Shown: one piece after another, positions 39,800 to 52,066 of the stretch
Layout of the letters: the number at the start of each line of letters is the position of its first letter
Numbering within the stretch: the stretch's first letter is position 1
DNA from: Nitrosomonas marina
GTDB lineage: Bacteria; Pseudomonadota; Gammaproteobacteria; Burkholderiales; Nitrosomonadaceae
NCBI RefSeq assembly: GCF_900110145.1
Contig: NZ_FOCP01000002.1
Span: 124,001 to 188,000 of the forward strand
Length of the DNA: 64,000 bases
Direction of reading: 5' to 3'
Translations under genes and position numbers: made by a program
Notes under the pieces: model-generated
Database searches by the model: none
Told to the model about the DNA's origin: nothing
Seen by the model: only the letters and a program-made list of their open reading frames with translations

Positions 39800-40927
39800 T
39801 TAAGATGCCTGAACAACATTGCCATCACTGCAAACTAGGGTACCCGCGACAATCTCATCATCACGATCAATGCGAAGCTGACCGCTTTCAGCATCTACTA
39901 TCAGATTCAAAAAGTTCATCAGATTCCGCGCATACAATGTGCTTGAATCGGCTGCAACTAGTCCAGGTATATTTGCGATGCCTATCAGGTGTACGTCGTG
40001 TTTGACAACGGTTTGGTCCAACTCGGACAAAACGCAATTACCACCTGCTTCGACAGCCATATCAACAATGACCGAACCTGGTTTCATTGCTTTTACTGTT
40101 TCTTCTTTTATTAAAACCGGTGCCGGTCGACCTGGAATCAAGGCCGTAGTAATTACTATATCAGCGGCAACAGCTCTTTCATGAACCAATTCACTCTGAC
40201 GACGTTTGTAATCCTCTGACATTTCAGTCGCATAGCCACCGGCAGTTTCAGCATTTGCCTTTTCTTCTTCATTGAGTGGTACTTCTACAAATTTGGCACC
40301 CAGGCTCTCAACCTGTTCTTTCGCTGCCGGCCTTACATCAAATGCCTCCACTACTGCACCAAGCCTTTTTGCGGTGGCAATTGCCTGCAACCCTGCCACG
40401 CCTGCACCCAGAATCAACACACGGGCTGCCTTTACCGTTCCAGCAGCTGTCATCAGCATCGGAAAAAAACGCTGATAAACATTGGCGGCCATAATTACCG
40501 CCTTGTAACCAGCAATATTTGCTTGAGAGGACAATACGTCCATATTCTGTGCACGTGTAATTCGCGGCAGTTTTTCCATTGCAAATGCTGTAATGCCATG
40601 CTGGGCGAGTATGTCTATGTTTTCGGATTTACTCGGCGCCAGCAAACCAATCAGTACGGCATCTTTGCGCATCATTGCCAGTTCTTCTGCTTCTGGACCA
40701 CGTACCTTAAGTACCATGTCCGACTGACTGTACAAGGTTGCAGCATCTGCCACAATTTTCGCGCCTGCCGCCTCAAACTCTGAATCAGGTATACTCGCAC
40801 CCGCACCTGCACCTGTTTGAACAGACACGATATGAACTCCTGCTGCGGTATATTTTTTAATGGTTTCTGGTGTAGCTGCTACACGCGTCTCTCCCCCGCG
40901 AATCTCAGCGGGTATGCCTATATGCAT
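39800..40927 (-). CDS. pntAA: NAD(P) transhydrogenase subunit alpha 1 (NAD-binding)
   Basis: The 375-residue soluble subunit binds NAD(H). It begins with MHIGIPAEIRGGETRVAATP and contains GAGVAGLQAIATAKRLGAVVEAFD, the Rossmann loop. A good ribosome binding site (AGGGGAGA) precedes the ATG. It is the first gene of the pnt operon; about 230 bases of AT-rich DNA upstream probably hold the promoter. Confidence 0.96.
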   Translation of the reverse strand: MHIGIPAEIRGGETRVAATPETIKKYTAAGVHIVSVQTGAGAGASIPDSEFEAAGAKIVADAATLYSQSDMVLKVRGPEAEELAMMRKDAVLIGLLAPSKSENIDILAQHGITAFAMEKLPRITRAQNMDVLSSQANIAGYKAVIMAANVYQRFFPMLMTAAGTVKAARVLILGAGVAGLQAIATAKRLGAVVEAFDVRPAAKEQVESLGAKFVEVPLNEEEKANAETAGGYATEMSEDYKRRQSELVHERAVAADIVITTALIPGRPAPVLIKEETVKAMKPGSVIVDMAVEAGGNCVLSELDQTVVKHDVHLIGIANIPGLVAADSSTLYARNLMNFLNLIVDAESGQLRIDRDDEIVAGTLVCSDGNVVQAS

Positions 40928-41154
40928 TGCCGATCTCCCCTATCTCCCTAATTTTTGCCAGTATGCTAGCAAAATTTTTTTGACTTTCTTCGAATTTATT
41001 TATTTAACTTTTGAACAATATTTGGAAATTTTTCTTTACTTTTTTGGAACTGAACACGGGATTATAAATGAATTTACTCTTCACGTAATAGATTACTGGA
41101 TTAAATTATAAAATTGACACACATTTACAACAACTTCCGAAAATAAACCAAATA

Positions 41155-42117
41155 TCAAATTTCAACCAGCTGTCCTTTTGAATTGTCGCATGCACATTGG
41201 TACGCCAGAGCTGAAACTGCCAAATCGCCCAATGCCAGGCCGCGAAAAACGAACGCAGTCCGTGACTTGCTACACACCCGACCAGTAATTTTTCCATTGA
41301 CCAGTGCTGTCAAATCTCCTGCAACCAGCGCCGGATTCACCAGAGGGTTCGGCATATTTGCTTCCTGCTCAAGGTCATCAATAACAATACAATCGAAAGC
41401 AGACATGCTCTCGGCATGCCAGGGGGCCGCCAAATCGGTCATGGTAACAAACGCGCCTGTCTTTAACCAATGTGCATCAATAAAAGGCTTCAACTCCGGT
41501 GAAATAGTAACCGATGTGACAATGATGTCAGCTTTCGACACCGCTTCCCGAGCTGTTTCACATGCAATCACTTTTAATCCCAATTCCTTAGCATGTAAAC
41601 AGAATCTGTCTCGGCTTTCAGTACCGCGGCCATACGCACGTATTTCGGTGAGCGGAAACAATGCAGCAAACGTTTCTAAATGACTGTGTGCCTGAACGCC
41701 GCAACCAACAAAGGCTGCTACCGATGAATCAACTCTCGCCAGACGTTTCGCCGCTACTGCACTTAACCCGGCTGTTCGAACTGCAGTAACCCAGCCACCA
41801 TTTAATACAGACAAAGGCATGCCGGTATCACTGTCAAGCAGCGTCACCAACGCGTAAATACTCTGCATGCCCCGACTGGAATTTTTAGGATTCAGTAACA
41901 AAGATTTCACAGCTAAGATTTGTGGGCCGTCTGCAGCCGCAAGCGTTGCCATCATATATCTGCCGTCCGATGGCGTTATGACCGATTTTGGCGCATTCCA
42001 CACCTTCGAGCAATTCCGCCCCAACAACAAATGTTCAATACTTGCTACAATATCCTGCGTCGAAAGCGGTAGCTGATCGAGAGTGTTTTGTGACAAAAAA
42101 CGAATAAATTGGGCCAT
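41155..42117 (-). CDS. Ornithine cyclodeaminase/mu-crystallin family protein
   Basis: The 320-residue protein has the family's Rossmann segment VAAFVGCGVQAHSHLETFA and GGWVTAVRTAGLSAVAAKRLA, and the MTDLAAP motif. Members act as ornithine cyclodeaminase, alanine dehydrogenase, ketimine reductase or dehydrogenase partners in siderophore synthesis; the sequence alone does not separate these. The frame begins at 42162, but AGAGGTAGAA precedes the ATG at 42117 (MAQFIRF). Neighbours are unrelated. Confidence 0.85.
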   Translation of the reverse strand: MAQFIRFLSQNTLDQLPLSTQDIVASIEHLLLGRNCSKVWNAPKSVITPSDGRYMMATLAAADGPQILAVKSLLLNPKNSSRGMQSIYALVTLLDSDTGMPLSVLNGGWVTAVRTAGLSAVAAKRLARVDSSVAAFVGCGVQAHSHLETFAALFPLTEIRAYGRGTESRDRFCLHAKELGLKVIACETAREAVSKADIIVTSVTISPELKPFIDAHWLKTGAFVTMTDLAAPWHAESMSAFDCIVIDDLEQEANMPNPLVNPALVAGDLTALVNGKITGRVCSKSRTAFVFRGLALGDLAVSALAYQCACDNSKGQLVEI

Positions 42118-42617
42118 TTCTACCTCTTGTCGACATTTTAATACTATATGAGCAACGCACAAAAGCGCATAGGTCGCATAGGTTCAGGCAGCAAACTCAC
42201 CCTGAGTTTAAACACTAGCACTTCTATGTTAATCAACATCTCAAACAGTCTGAAATAATTATCAATATTCTCGTGCAGTTATAAAAAACTCTCCAGCAAA
42301 CGGCTACTTGACACTTTCCCACTTTAATACTGAGCGAGACTAACACGAATATGTTCCCTGTAGTATCTTCCGAGAGCCCGGATCAAAACCGTTAATAAAG
42401 ATGCAAATCTTGACAGCAGACAGCATAGTATTTGTTGTTGATTGATATTCCAGCAAAGAGGCTGAATCGAAGATATACTTAAAATCGCGTAGTTTCCGTA
42501 GACAATGGTCAATTCATTTGGGCATGTATTGACGACAACACCAATAATTTGTAAAAAATTCCCACGCATACTAAAATCAAACTTTCTGAATCACAAGAGA
42601 AGTTGAAATAACAATTA
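42118..42617. other. 500-base intergenic region between divergent OCD-family and DUF6502 genes
   Basis: No gene is supported. A perfect 9-base tandem repeat (CGCATAGGT twice) is at about 42164-42181. Divergent promoters should lie here; none is clear enough to place. Confidence 0.45.
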
Positions 42618-43532
42618 ATGCGAATGCCTACTTCAGAAAAAGATACGAGTGTCACAACAGTTTCCGCAGCACTAGTATCAGCCTTATGCAAAGTATTGCG
42701 GCCTTTGGTCAAACTCATGTTATCCAAAGGAATAACCTATGTTTATCTGACGGATATATTGAAAAAAATTTTTGTGGAAGTTGGTGATAAGGATTTTCGA
42801 ATGAATGGCAAGCCTGTTACAGACAGCCATTTGAGTCTGTTAACCGGTATACACCGCAAGGATATTAAAAGACTGCGCACCACTACCAACACAAAAAACG
42901 AAATTGTTCCGGAAACCGTCTCCATGGGTGCACGACTCGTCAGCCAATGGACTAGTGATCCGGCCTACTTGGATGAAGATGGTCATCCTAAACCTTTGCC
43001 GCGCTTTATACGTGATGCCGGCAAAATATCATTTGAAGGACTTGTGGCCAGCATCAGCAAGGATATTCGCTCGCGTGTGGTGCTGGATGAATGGCTTCGC
43101 CTGGGTGTTGTCGATTTCGACGAACAGCGCCGAGTATGTCTGAAGGTGGAAGCATTCGTTCCCGCGAAAGGTTTTGATGAAAAAGCATACTATTTCGGTC
43201 ATAATCTTCATGACCATTCCGCTGCTGCCGCTTCCAACCTGATTGGAGAGCACCAGCCATTCTTGGAGCGCAGCGTACATTATGATGCCTTAAGTCATCA
43301 ATCGATAAGGATTTTAGCGGAACAGTCAGAGCTACTGGGCATGCAAGCACTACTGGCAATCAATAAAAAAGCCATGTCACTGGAGCAGGAAGACGCATCC
43401 AAAAGTGAAAAAGCTCACCGTTTTACTTTGGGTGTCTATTTTTACAGCGAACCTGTTGAGTCAGAAAAATATACGACCCCCACAGATCCGTTCACAGATG
43501 AAAAACTGCGAAACAACCATTCGCCACTCTAA
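42618..43532 (+). CDS. DUF6502 family protein
   Basis: The 304-residue protein has an N-terminal helical region with HTH-like character: ALCKVLRPLVKLMLSKGITY, VYLTDILKKIFVEV and LLTGIHRKDIKRLR. This suits the DUF6502 family, which is usually followed by DUF5666 proteins as here. A regulatory or DNA-binding role is plausible but unproven. The stop TAA overlaps the next start as TAATG, so the two are translated together. A weak AGAG site precedes its ATG. Confidence 0.75.
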   Translation: MRMPTSEKDTSVTTVSAALVSALCKVLRPLVKLMLSKGITYVYLTDILKKIFVEVGDKDFRMNGKPVTDSHLSLLTGIHRKDIKRLRTTTNTKNEIVPETVSMGARLVSQWTSDPAYLDEDGHPKPLPRFIRDAGKISFEGLVASISKDIRSRVVLDEWLRLGVVDFDEQRRVCLKVEAFVPAKGFDEKAYYFGHNLHDHSAAAASNLIGEHQPFLERSVHYDALSHQSIRILAEQSELLGMQALLAINKKAMSLEQEDASKSEKAHRFTLGVYFYSEPVESEKYTTPTDPFTDEKLRNNHSPL

Positions 43533-44758
43533 TGAAAATGACATTGCACGATCAGCATCTCCCGTTGAATACGGGCTTCCTATTAAGACTTCTAATTGTT
43601 TCAGCTATCGCTCTTTCCTTTGCTTATCCGCTCAACTCATTCGGTTCCAATGTTTGTAAAACAGACAGCAGCCCTGCTAATCCACTCGCTACAACAAAAT
43701 CGGGTTTAGGTGGCACAGGTATTGAGTTGACGCAATCCGGAATAGGCGGAACGGGAATTGATGGCAGTGGTATTGGCGGTACCGGTATCGAAATCAGTGA
43801 TTATGGTGACAGCGATGAAAAAACAATCATTGAAGGCAGCATGATAGGCGGTACAGGCATAATCGGGGTTATCACCGGTTTTGCCAGTATATGTGTAAAC
43901 GACATTGAAATTCATTACAATAAACATACACCAGTAACGATGGACGGTTTGGCTTTTTCCATCAGCAAATTGGAGACCGGTCAAATGGTTGTGATTCGTG
44001 CCGAAAATTCAAACGATAAAACAAAGGCACAACTGATCGCTATATATCATGCAGTAGTTGGCCCTGTAGGCCATATTGACCCAACATCCAGAGAAATCAG
44101 AGTACTAAACCAGACCATACAGCTGCAGGCGCACCATAGGCTGGAGCAGTTGAGTGAAAAATGGGTACGCGTTAGCGGATCGCGTCTTGCAAGTGGAAAA
44201 ATCATTGCAACGCATATCCAGCCTATCCAGCCGATGAAACATTCCATCATTAATGGCCGAATCACTCAAATCAATCCCGGCGAAATCATCATTGAAGGCA
44301 CGCGCGTACAATTTAGCCCTGAATCATGGCCGCATGGTTTGTCCAAAGGAATGGAGATATCTGTCGACGGCACTTGGGACGGTACAAGTATTCATGCACA
44401 GACAGTCCATGTGGAACCAACCCGGCAAATTTTAGGCGATGTTCAACAAATCGTAATGGAAGGATACGTTCAGGCTTTTACTGATCATTCACTCGAATTG
44501 AATAATCAATCACTGCATTTAAGTCCTTCTGCACAAATTACCGGAACCGACGAAAAGAAACTTGAATTAAACCGGCGTGTACAGATTAGCGGTCAATTGA
44601 CGCCCGAACACAAGATAATCGTGGACAAGCTGGAATTAAAACCTTCCCCGGTCATTCAGGATATCAACGACATCTCAATCGGTAACGGAATTCGTGAACA
44701 TGGCCCTGTATTGAAATATGAAAACCATCAGCACAATCGCATCGATACTTTTGATTAA
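43532..44758 (+). CDS. DUF5666 domain exported protein with GIGGTGI repeats
   Basis: The 408-residue protein has a hydrophobic N-terminal segment (about 14-40) and a short glycine-rich region with four GLGGTGI/GIGGTGI/MIGGTGI repeats (about residues 59-110). It then shows several DUF5666-like OB-fold units such as GQMVVIRAEN, GPVGHIDPTSREIRVL and GRITQINPGEIIIEGTRV. It overlaps the DUF6502 stop by one base. Function is unknown; it is probably periplasmic or surface associated. Confidence 0.8.
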   Translation: MKMTLHDQHLPLNTGFLLRLLIVSAIALSFAYPLNSFGSNVCKTDSSPANPLATTKSGLGGTGIELTQSGIGGTGIDGSGIGGTGIEISDYGDSDEKTIIEGSMIGGTGIIGVITGFASICVNDIEIHYNKHTPVTMDGLAFSISKLETGQMVVIRAENSNDKTKAQLIAIYHAVVGPVGHIDPTSREIRVLNQTIQLQAHHRLEQLSEKWVRVSGSRLASGKIIATHIQPIQPMKHSIINGRITQINPGEIIIEGTRVQFSPESWPHGLSKGMEISVDGTWDGTSIHAQTVHVEPTRQILGDVQQIVMEGYVQAFTDHSLELNNQSLHLSPSAQITGTDEKKLELNRRVQISGQLTPEHKIIVDKLELKPSPVIQDINDISIGNGIREHGPVLKYENHQHNRIDTFD

Positions 44759-44836
44759 AAAAAGCGATTTTGTATTTACTGTGAAGCCAATAGGTCATTT
44801 TAAACATACACAGGTTATATACCAAACGGATCTCCA

Positions 44837-45757
44837 CTAGCTTAATACATCAACATTATCCCAGCTTATTGATGCAGGTGTCACACCGGTCAATGTGATT
44901 GTAATTTCGGACGAAAAACCTACAAAGAAATTCTGTCCTTCATAAGACAGCTCAGTGACAAAACCGGCCAAATGCTCTTTTGACGTCAAACCTATACCCG
45001 TGTCGAAAACCAGTCGGTCATCTTCAGCTGAATGAAAATCTTCTATTTTCCAATGATTCGGTTGACCGGGTTCAAACCGGAATACAAAGGAATCGGCACC
45101 CCCACCTCCGCTTACCGGATCGTCATCTCGTACAGCAATGAGGTCGCTATCATCTGTAAAATAATACACCAAGGGTTGCTCTATAATGGGTCCGGCATTT
45201 CCAACGTTTTCTGAATCAGGCATCCACTGCTCAGAGAAACGTTGATAACGCCCATCTTCGTCGCTATCTGAAAAACGCTGAATTTCTATGCCAAACGACT
45301 TTCTTTCAATGCGAATGATACTATTGTCATCAAGTGAATAAATTTCATTTACCTCAATCGGAACGCGCCCCAATTGTCCGTCCTTGACTTCAAACACGCG
45401 AACTATTGCGCCATTGATGATTTCAAATTCAAATGATTTGCGCCCACTGTTACTATTGAAATTATCATTACTGGACAAACTGTCAACACTACCACCGGAA
45501 GTGTCTGAATCGGTCTCGGATTGTGAAAATAACATGTGCTGTCCGTATCCAGATTCATCAATATAAATCTTTGTTTCAGCTTCATTCGATTTGATTTTTC
45601 TATCCACGACCTGGTTGCGGCTGATCTCGAAAGAATGCTGATCTTCAATCAAATCCTGATGAACAGCTTCACCCACAGTTTTAAATAATGTCACAACTCT
45701 GTCATCGACTAGATCGAACCGGGTTTGTTTTAAACTGTCGTCTGAATCAGTTTTCAT
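44837..45757 (-). CDS. Acidic protein resembling a type I secretion (RTX-like) substrate
   Basis: The 306-residue protein is strongly acidic and serine-rich (about residues 75-105) and has no signal peptide. Its C-terminal part has one RTX-like segment, GGGGADSFVFRFEPGQPNHW, then IEDFHSAEDDRLVFDTGIG, resembling the end of hemolysin-type calcium-binding repeats and secreted proteins. It ends with a short hydrophobic and acidic C-terminus, as type I signals do. No T1SS genes are adjacent. Identity is inference. Confidence 0.55.
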   Translation of the reverse strand: MKTDSDDSLKQTRFDLVDDRVVTLFKTVGEAVHQDLIEDQHSFEISRNQVVDRKIKSNEAETKIYIDESGYGQHMLFSQSETDSDTSGGSVDSLSSNDNFNSNSGRKSFEFEIINGAIVRVFEVKDGQLGRVPIEVNEIYSLDDNSIIRIERKSFGIEIQRFSDSDEDGRYQRFSEQWMPDSENVGNAGPIIEQPLVYYFTDDSDLIAVRDDDPVSGGGGADSFVFRFEPGQPNHWKIEDFHSAEDDRLVFDTGIGLTSKEHLAGFVTELSYEGQNFFVGFSSEITITLTGVTPASISWDNVDVLS

Positions 45758-45991
45758 ATTTCACCTATAACCCTATTGTTTTAAAATATATTATTTTCTA
45801 TAAACTGTTGGCGCCAACCCTTTCCAAGGTACCCATAACATGATTATATGTAAAAATTACCGCCCATCAACTGCTATATTTAACTACAGTAACAAAGCAG
45901 ACGAATCACAACCTTCTTCATAACTGTGTCACTTGATGAGAATGGAGAAACCTGCTGGCATGCAATCGGATGTATCAGACCATAAGCTTGT

Positions 45992-46174
45992 TTAATCAAA
46001 TGCCAGATACTCGAGAACCGCTTTTAATGCGGCGGTATTTTTGCTCAGAACATTATTCCCGGTGTCTGATCTTACATGAATATACAACAGGTCTTGTTTC
46101 AGGCTGGTTTGAGACCGCAGGCAACAGGCCAACAAGCCGGTAAATAATGTCATAAAAAAAAGGAATAAAATCAT
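45992..46174 (-). CDS. Possible 60-residue lipoprotein or membrane peptide
   Basis: The frame encodes MILFLFFMTLFTGLLACCLR then a polar tail. LLACC could serve as a lipobox, giving a mature peptide starting at Cys17. The ATG is preceded by a weak GCAGAG. No homologue comes to mind, and small hydrophobic frames arise by chance. Confidence 0.35.
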   Translation of the reverse strand: MILFLFFMTLFTGLLACCLRSQTSLKQDLLYIHVRSDTGNNVLSKNTAALKAVLEYLAFD

Positions 46175-46267
46175 CTCTGCTTTAAAATCAATTTTCGCGG
46201 GAAGGAAAGTTGAATCTCGAAAAATCAGAGCATACTTCTACCAAAACGATTATTACGCGTCACATAG

Positions 46268-48928
<2,661 letters not shown>

Positions 48929-49240
48929 CAAACTGTATTATCTACTACAATAGCGTTACTTATCATTCACATACAAGCACAGCAGCAAATTATTGTAACC
49001 ACACTGAACAGAAATAGCCGCTCGAACATGAATGAAAAAATACTTTCGCCTATTTCTGTTTCCAATCCGGGCAGACTGCCATACTATGTTTTGGTGTAAT
49101 AAGCGTTACACAAAGGAATCTCAGCTACGCAACAAGCATTCTTCATACCAAATGTAAAATTTACGGCAGAATCATCCCGTTAATATACAAATAATCATTG
49201 CCAGGCAAACACTAGAATAAATCATTACCACAAACAATCC
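48929..49240. other. 312-base intergenic region after leuS
   Basis: No gene is supported. An 11-base inverted repeat lies at 49007-49060 (separate entry). A weak 23-codon frame (from 49028) has no support. Confidence 0.45.
49007..49060. repeat. 11-base inverted repeat downstream of leuS
   Basis: AACAGAAATAG (49007-49017) and CTATTTCTGTT (49050-49060) are perfectly complementary with a 32-base loop. There is no run of T on either strand after the stem, so it is a weak terminator candidate. It could alternatively be a regulatory or chance repeat. Confidence 0.45.
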
Positions 49241-49516
49241 ATGAGACGTCAAGCAATGCCATTAAAGACATTTATCAAGGAATTTGGTGTTTTTCTGGGA
49301 GAAAAAGAATCACTGCTCGATAAACATTATCAGCATGTTGCGGAAAAAATTGAACTTCACTGGGGCTATGATGAATTCTATCCATTTATCGAAAAGCTGC
49401 TTGTCGACTGTAGAGATCGTAAAAGAGCCGGTTTTCCAATTGAAGTTGCATTGGAAATAACCGAGCTTCATAACATTCATGAACGATTATATCCCCCAAA
49501 AAACAAAAACTATTGA
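49241..49516 (+). CDS. Hypothetical protein, 91 residues
   Basis: The small soluble protein has a mixed charged sequence (MPLKTFIKEFGVFLGEKE as the second possible start, at 49256). It has an aromatic-rich middle (IELHWGYDEFYPFIEKLLVD) and a basic helical patch (CRDRKRAGFPIEVALEI). I do not recognise a family. It looks like a real compact protein because of its coherent composition. The ATG at 49241 has no good ribosome binding site, nor does 49256. Confidence 0.55.
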   Translation: MRRQAMPLKTFIKEFGVFLGEKESLLDKHYQHVAEKIELHWGYDEFYPFIEKLLVDCRDRKRAGFPIEVALEITELHNIHERLYPPKNKNY

Positions 49517-49937
49517 TGAAACCTCAACAATAATTTTTTTCCGTCGCCATCCTCAATGTTTCGCTCGTAACGTTTTTGCCGTTTTTATTGACCGGTTTTA
49601 GCCGATCGAATAAATTGACTGCTCGCTGGTGCTTTGACAGCGCGTTCTGTCCATTTCTGAGTAATCATACACAATATCTTCAAAGTACACGTCTGCCGAA
49701 CTTGCAAGAAGAAACGACAGATTAAAAAATTGCAGCGGAAATCTGCCATGATCGACAGGTTATACTGCCATTCATGCAGCCGGTACGGCCAATACTCACG
49801 AATCAGTCGGTATGTTCAACAGTTTCACGCTATAATGTTTCTAGTCGATAGTAAACACAAAGCATACGGCCAATTCAGTAGCATTGAGAAAGTGAACCAT
49901 GGATGATCGTTACTAAACATCGTGCTGGAATTTCACC
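49517..49937. other. 421-base intergenic region before trkH
   Basis: No gene is seen. A TATAAT-like hexamer (49830-49835) could be part of a trkH promoter. There is no clear terminator after the 91-residue gene. Confidence 0.4.
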
Positions 49938-51404
49938 GTGTACCACTACGATAATACAACCCTGCTGCAAAAATCGGTTAGATTCCCGGTGATTGGCAAG
50001 TACCTCGGTCAGTTATTGGTTATTCTGGCCGCTCTATCGATTGTTCCTCTGGCATTCTCGCTGCTCTTCATGGAATACGACTTCACCGTTCGTTTCATGA
50101 TCGTTGAGGCCATTTTGCTGGCAACAGGCCTGCCTCTCATGCGGATCAATGCTTCAGCCAATATTCAAACCAACGAAGGTCTAGTCGTTACCGGGTTTAT
50201 TTTCATACTGTCCCCGCTGGTCATGACGATACCTATGATGGGTAACGGAATGAATTTTATAAACGCATTGTTCGAATCGGTATCAGCCTTCACTACTACA
50301 GGACTCTCTGTTGCGACAGAATTACAGCAACAACCGCTGACTTTTCTGTTCGCTCGTGCCTATATGCAATGGATCGGTGGTCTGGGAATTGTTGTTCTGA
50401 CCATTGCGTTGCTGTTAAAACCGGGCGCGTATCTGAGAAAGCTGATTGAGTTGGATGAGAAGGACGATATTGTCAGTTCAACCCGTACATATGCCCGGCG
50501 CATCATGGCGGTTTACATACTATTGACAGTGATCGGTACATGTATCATCTGGATAGCGACTGGCGATCTTTTTAATGCAGTCACGCATGCATTTACAGCA
50601 GTATCAACAGGTGGGTTCTCTAATTATGACAACAGTCTGGCCGGTTTACAAAGCTCAATTGCCATGGTGAGTGTTATCTCAGGATGTTTTCTTGGGGCTT
50701 TACCACTGCTTCTGTATTTCCGGCTGCACCAAACGGGTTTATCAGCACTTTTCCACGATACGCAAGTCAGAGCCATGGTCTTTTTTGTAGCATGTATCAC
50801 TATACTGCTTACATTAATATTTCTGTATGAAATCAGGATTCCATTTTCCGACGCCTTATTCCATGCCCTGCTAATCACGATCTCCGCACAAACAACCGCA
50901 GGCTTCACTTCGATCGAAATAACACATATCGGCTTGCATGGCATGCTGGTAATTATGGTCGCGATGGTTATCGGTGGCGCACTGGGATCAACCGCAGGTG
51001 GTGTAAAACTTTTCCGAATATTGATTTTCTGGCGCGCATTACAGCACATGCTGCGTAAGACGGCTGCAATTCCACATGCTGTGATCAAACCCAGCCTCGG
51101 AAGTAAAAATCTTGAAACCGATGAGATTAACAAAGCATTATTGGTCATTCTACTGTTTATCATTACGGTTTTTTTTGCATGGCTGGTTTTTCTGTATTCC
51201 GGCCATCAACCGCTTGCTGCTCTGTTTGAAGTCGTTTCCGCAACGGCTACCGTCGGTCTTAGCAGTGGCATCACAGACAGCGAACTTTCGTCATATTTAA
51301 AATTAGTGTTATGTGCCTGCATGTTGCTCGGCCGCCTTGAATTTATCGCGTTGTTGATATTAGTCTACCCATCAACATGGACCATCAGGAGAACCAACGC
51401 ATGA
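49938..51404 (+). CDS. trkH: Potassium uptake protein TrkH
   Basis: The 488-residue protein has four pore repeats with selectivity loops such as SVSAFTTTGLSV, AVSTGGFSNYD, ISAQTTAGF and VSATATVGLSSGI, plus the conserved GGLGIVVLTIALL. It imports potassium, driven by the electrochemical gradient, under control of TrkA. The start is GTG at 49938. trkA overlaps its stop by four bases (ATGA). Confidence 0.95.
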   Translation: MYHYDNTTLLQKSVRFPVIGKYLGQLLVILAALSIVPLAFSLLFMEYDFTVRFMIVEAILLATGLPLMRINASANIQTNEGLVVTGFIFILSPLVMTIPMMGNGMNFINALFESVSAFTTTGLSVATELQQQPLTFLFARAYMQWIGGLGIVVLTIALLLKPGAYLRKLIELDEKDDIVSSTRTYARRIMAVYILLTVIGTCIIWIATGDLFNAVTHAFTAVSTGGFSNYDNSLAGLQSSIAMVSVISGCFLGALPLLLYFRLHQTGLSALFHDTQVRAMVFFVACITILLTLIFLYEIRIPFSDALFHALLITISAQTTAGFTSIEITHIGLHGMLVIMVAMVIGGALGSTAGGVKLFRILIFWRALQHMLRKTAAIPHAVIKPSLGSKNLETDEINKALLVILLFIITVFFAWLVFLYSGHQPLAALFEVVSATATVGLSSGITDSELSSYLKLVLCACMLLGRLEFIALLILVYPSTWTIRRTNA

Positions 51405-52066
51405 GACTAGTTTTTATCGGCGCCAGCAGCATCACCATAGCCACAGCCCGCAATCTAAGCAAACAAGGCCATGATGTGATCATTGTCGAAGCAGACTTAG
51501 AAAAAATTGAAACGGTATCCGAACAAATCGACTGTGGATTCATTCACGGCGATGGCACGCGCCCAGACATCTTAAAAGAAGTCGATCCTGAAAACACAGA
51601 AATTATTTTCTGCTTTACCAGTAATGATCAATCCAATATTATCGCCAGCCTCGTTGCACGCTCGCTCGGATTTAAAAAAACAGTGACTAAACTTGAAGAT
51701 CCGGAATTCGATCATATCGCCATCGAACTAGGCCTGGAAAGCCTAATCGTACCGTCAAGAACAATTGCAAATTATCTTGTTGATATGACTGAAGGACGCA
51801 ATATTCTGGAAATCACGTCTATAATCAAAGGTGATGCCAGAATATTTTCATTTGTAGTTCAGGAGTCATTCGAAGGTGAATTAGAGCAGCTGTCACTGCC
51901 CGATACGAGCCGCATTGTATGTATTTACCGGGAAGACGAGTTACTGCTGCCGACTCAAGATACCCAAATCCGGTCAGGCGATGAAATCGTGCTGATTACT
52001 CATCAGCGTGAACTTGCCAGCCTGCATAAACGATTTAGTCAGCACAAACAGCGTCAGTCAGTCTGA
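51401..52066 (+). CDS. trkA: TrkA-family potassium uptake regulator, single RCK module
   Basis: The 221-residue protein has one TrkA-N Rossmann domain (about 1-130) and one TrkA-C domain (about 135-221), unlike the ~458-residue two-module E. coli TrkA; it is KtrA-sized. The nucleotide loop reads [19 protein letters not shown], so the second glycine of the usual GxGxxG is Ser and the third is Thr. It starts at the ATG at 51401 (AGGAG 9 bases upstream), overlapping trkH by four bases. Its last 13 bases overlap the convergent carboxylase gene. Confidence 0.88.
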   Translation: MRLVFIGASSITIATARNLSKQGHDVIIVEADLEKIETVSEQIDCGFIHGDGTRPDILKEVDPENTEIIFCFTSNDQSNIIASLVARSLGFKKTVTKLEDPEFDHIAIELGLESLIVPSRTIANYLVDMTEGRNILEITSIIKGDARIFSFVVQESFEGELEQLSLPDTSRIVCIYREDELLLPTQDTQIRSGDEIVLITHQRELASLHKRFSQHKQRQSV

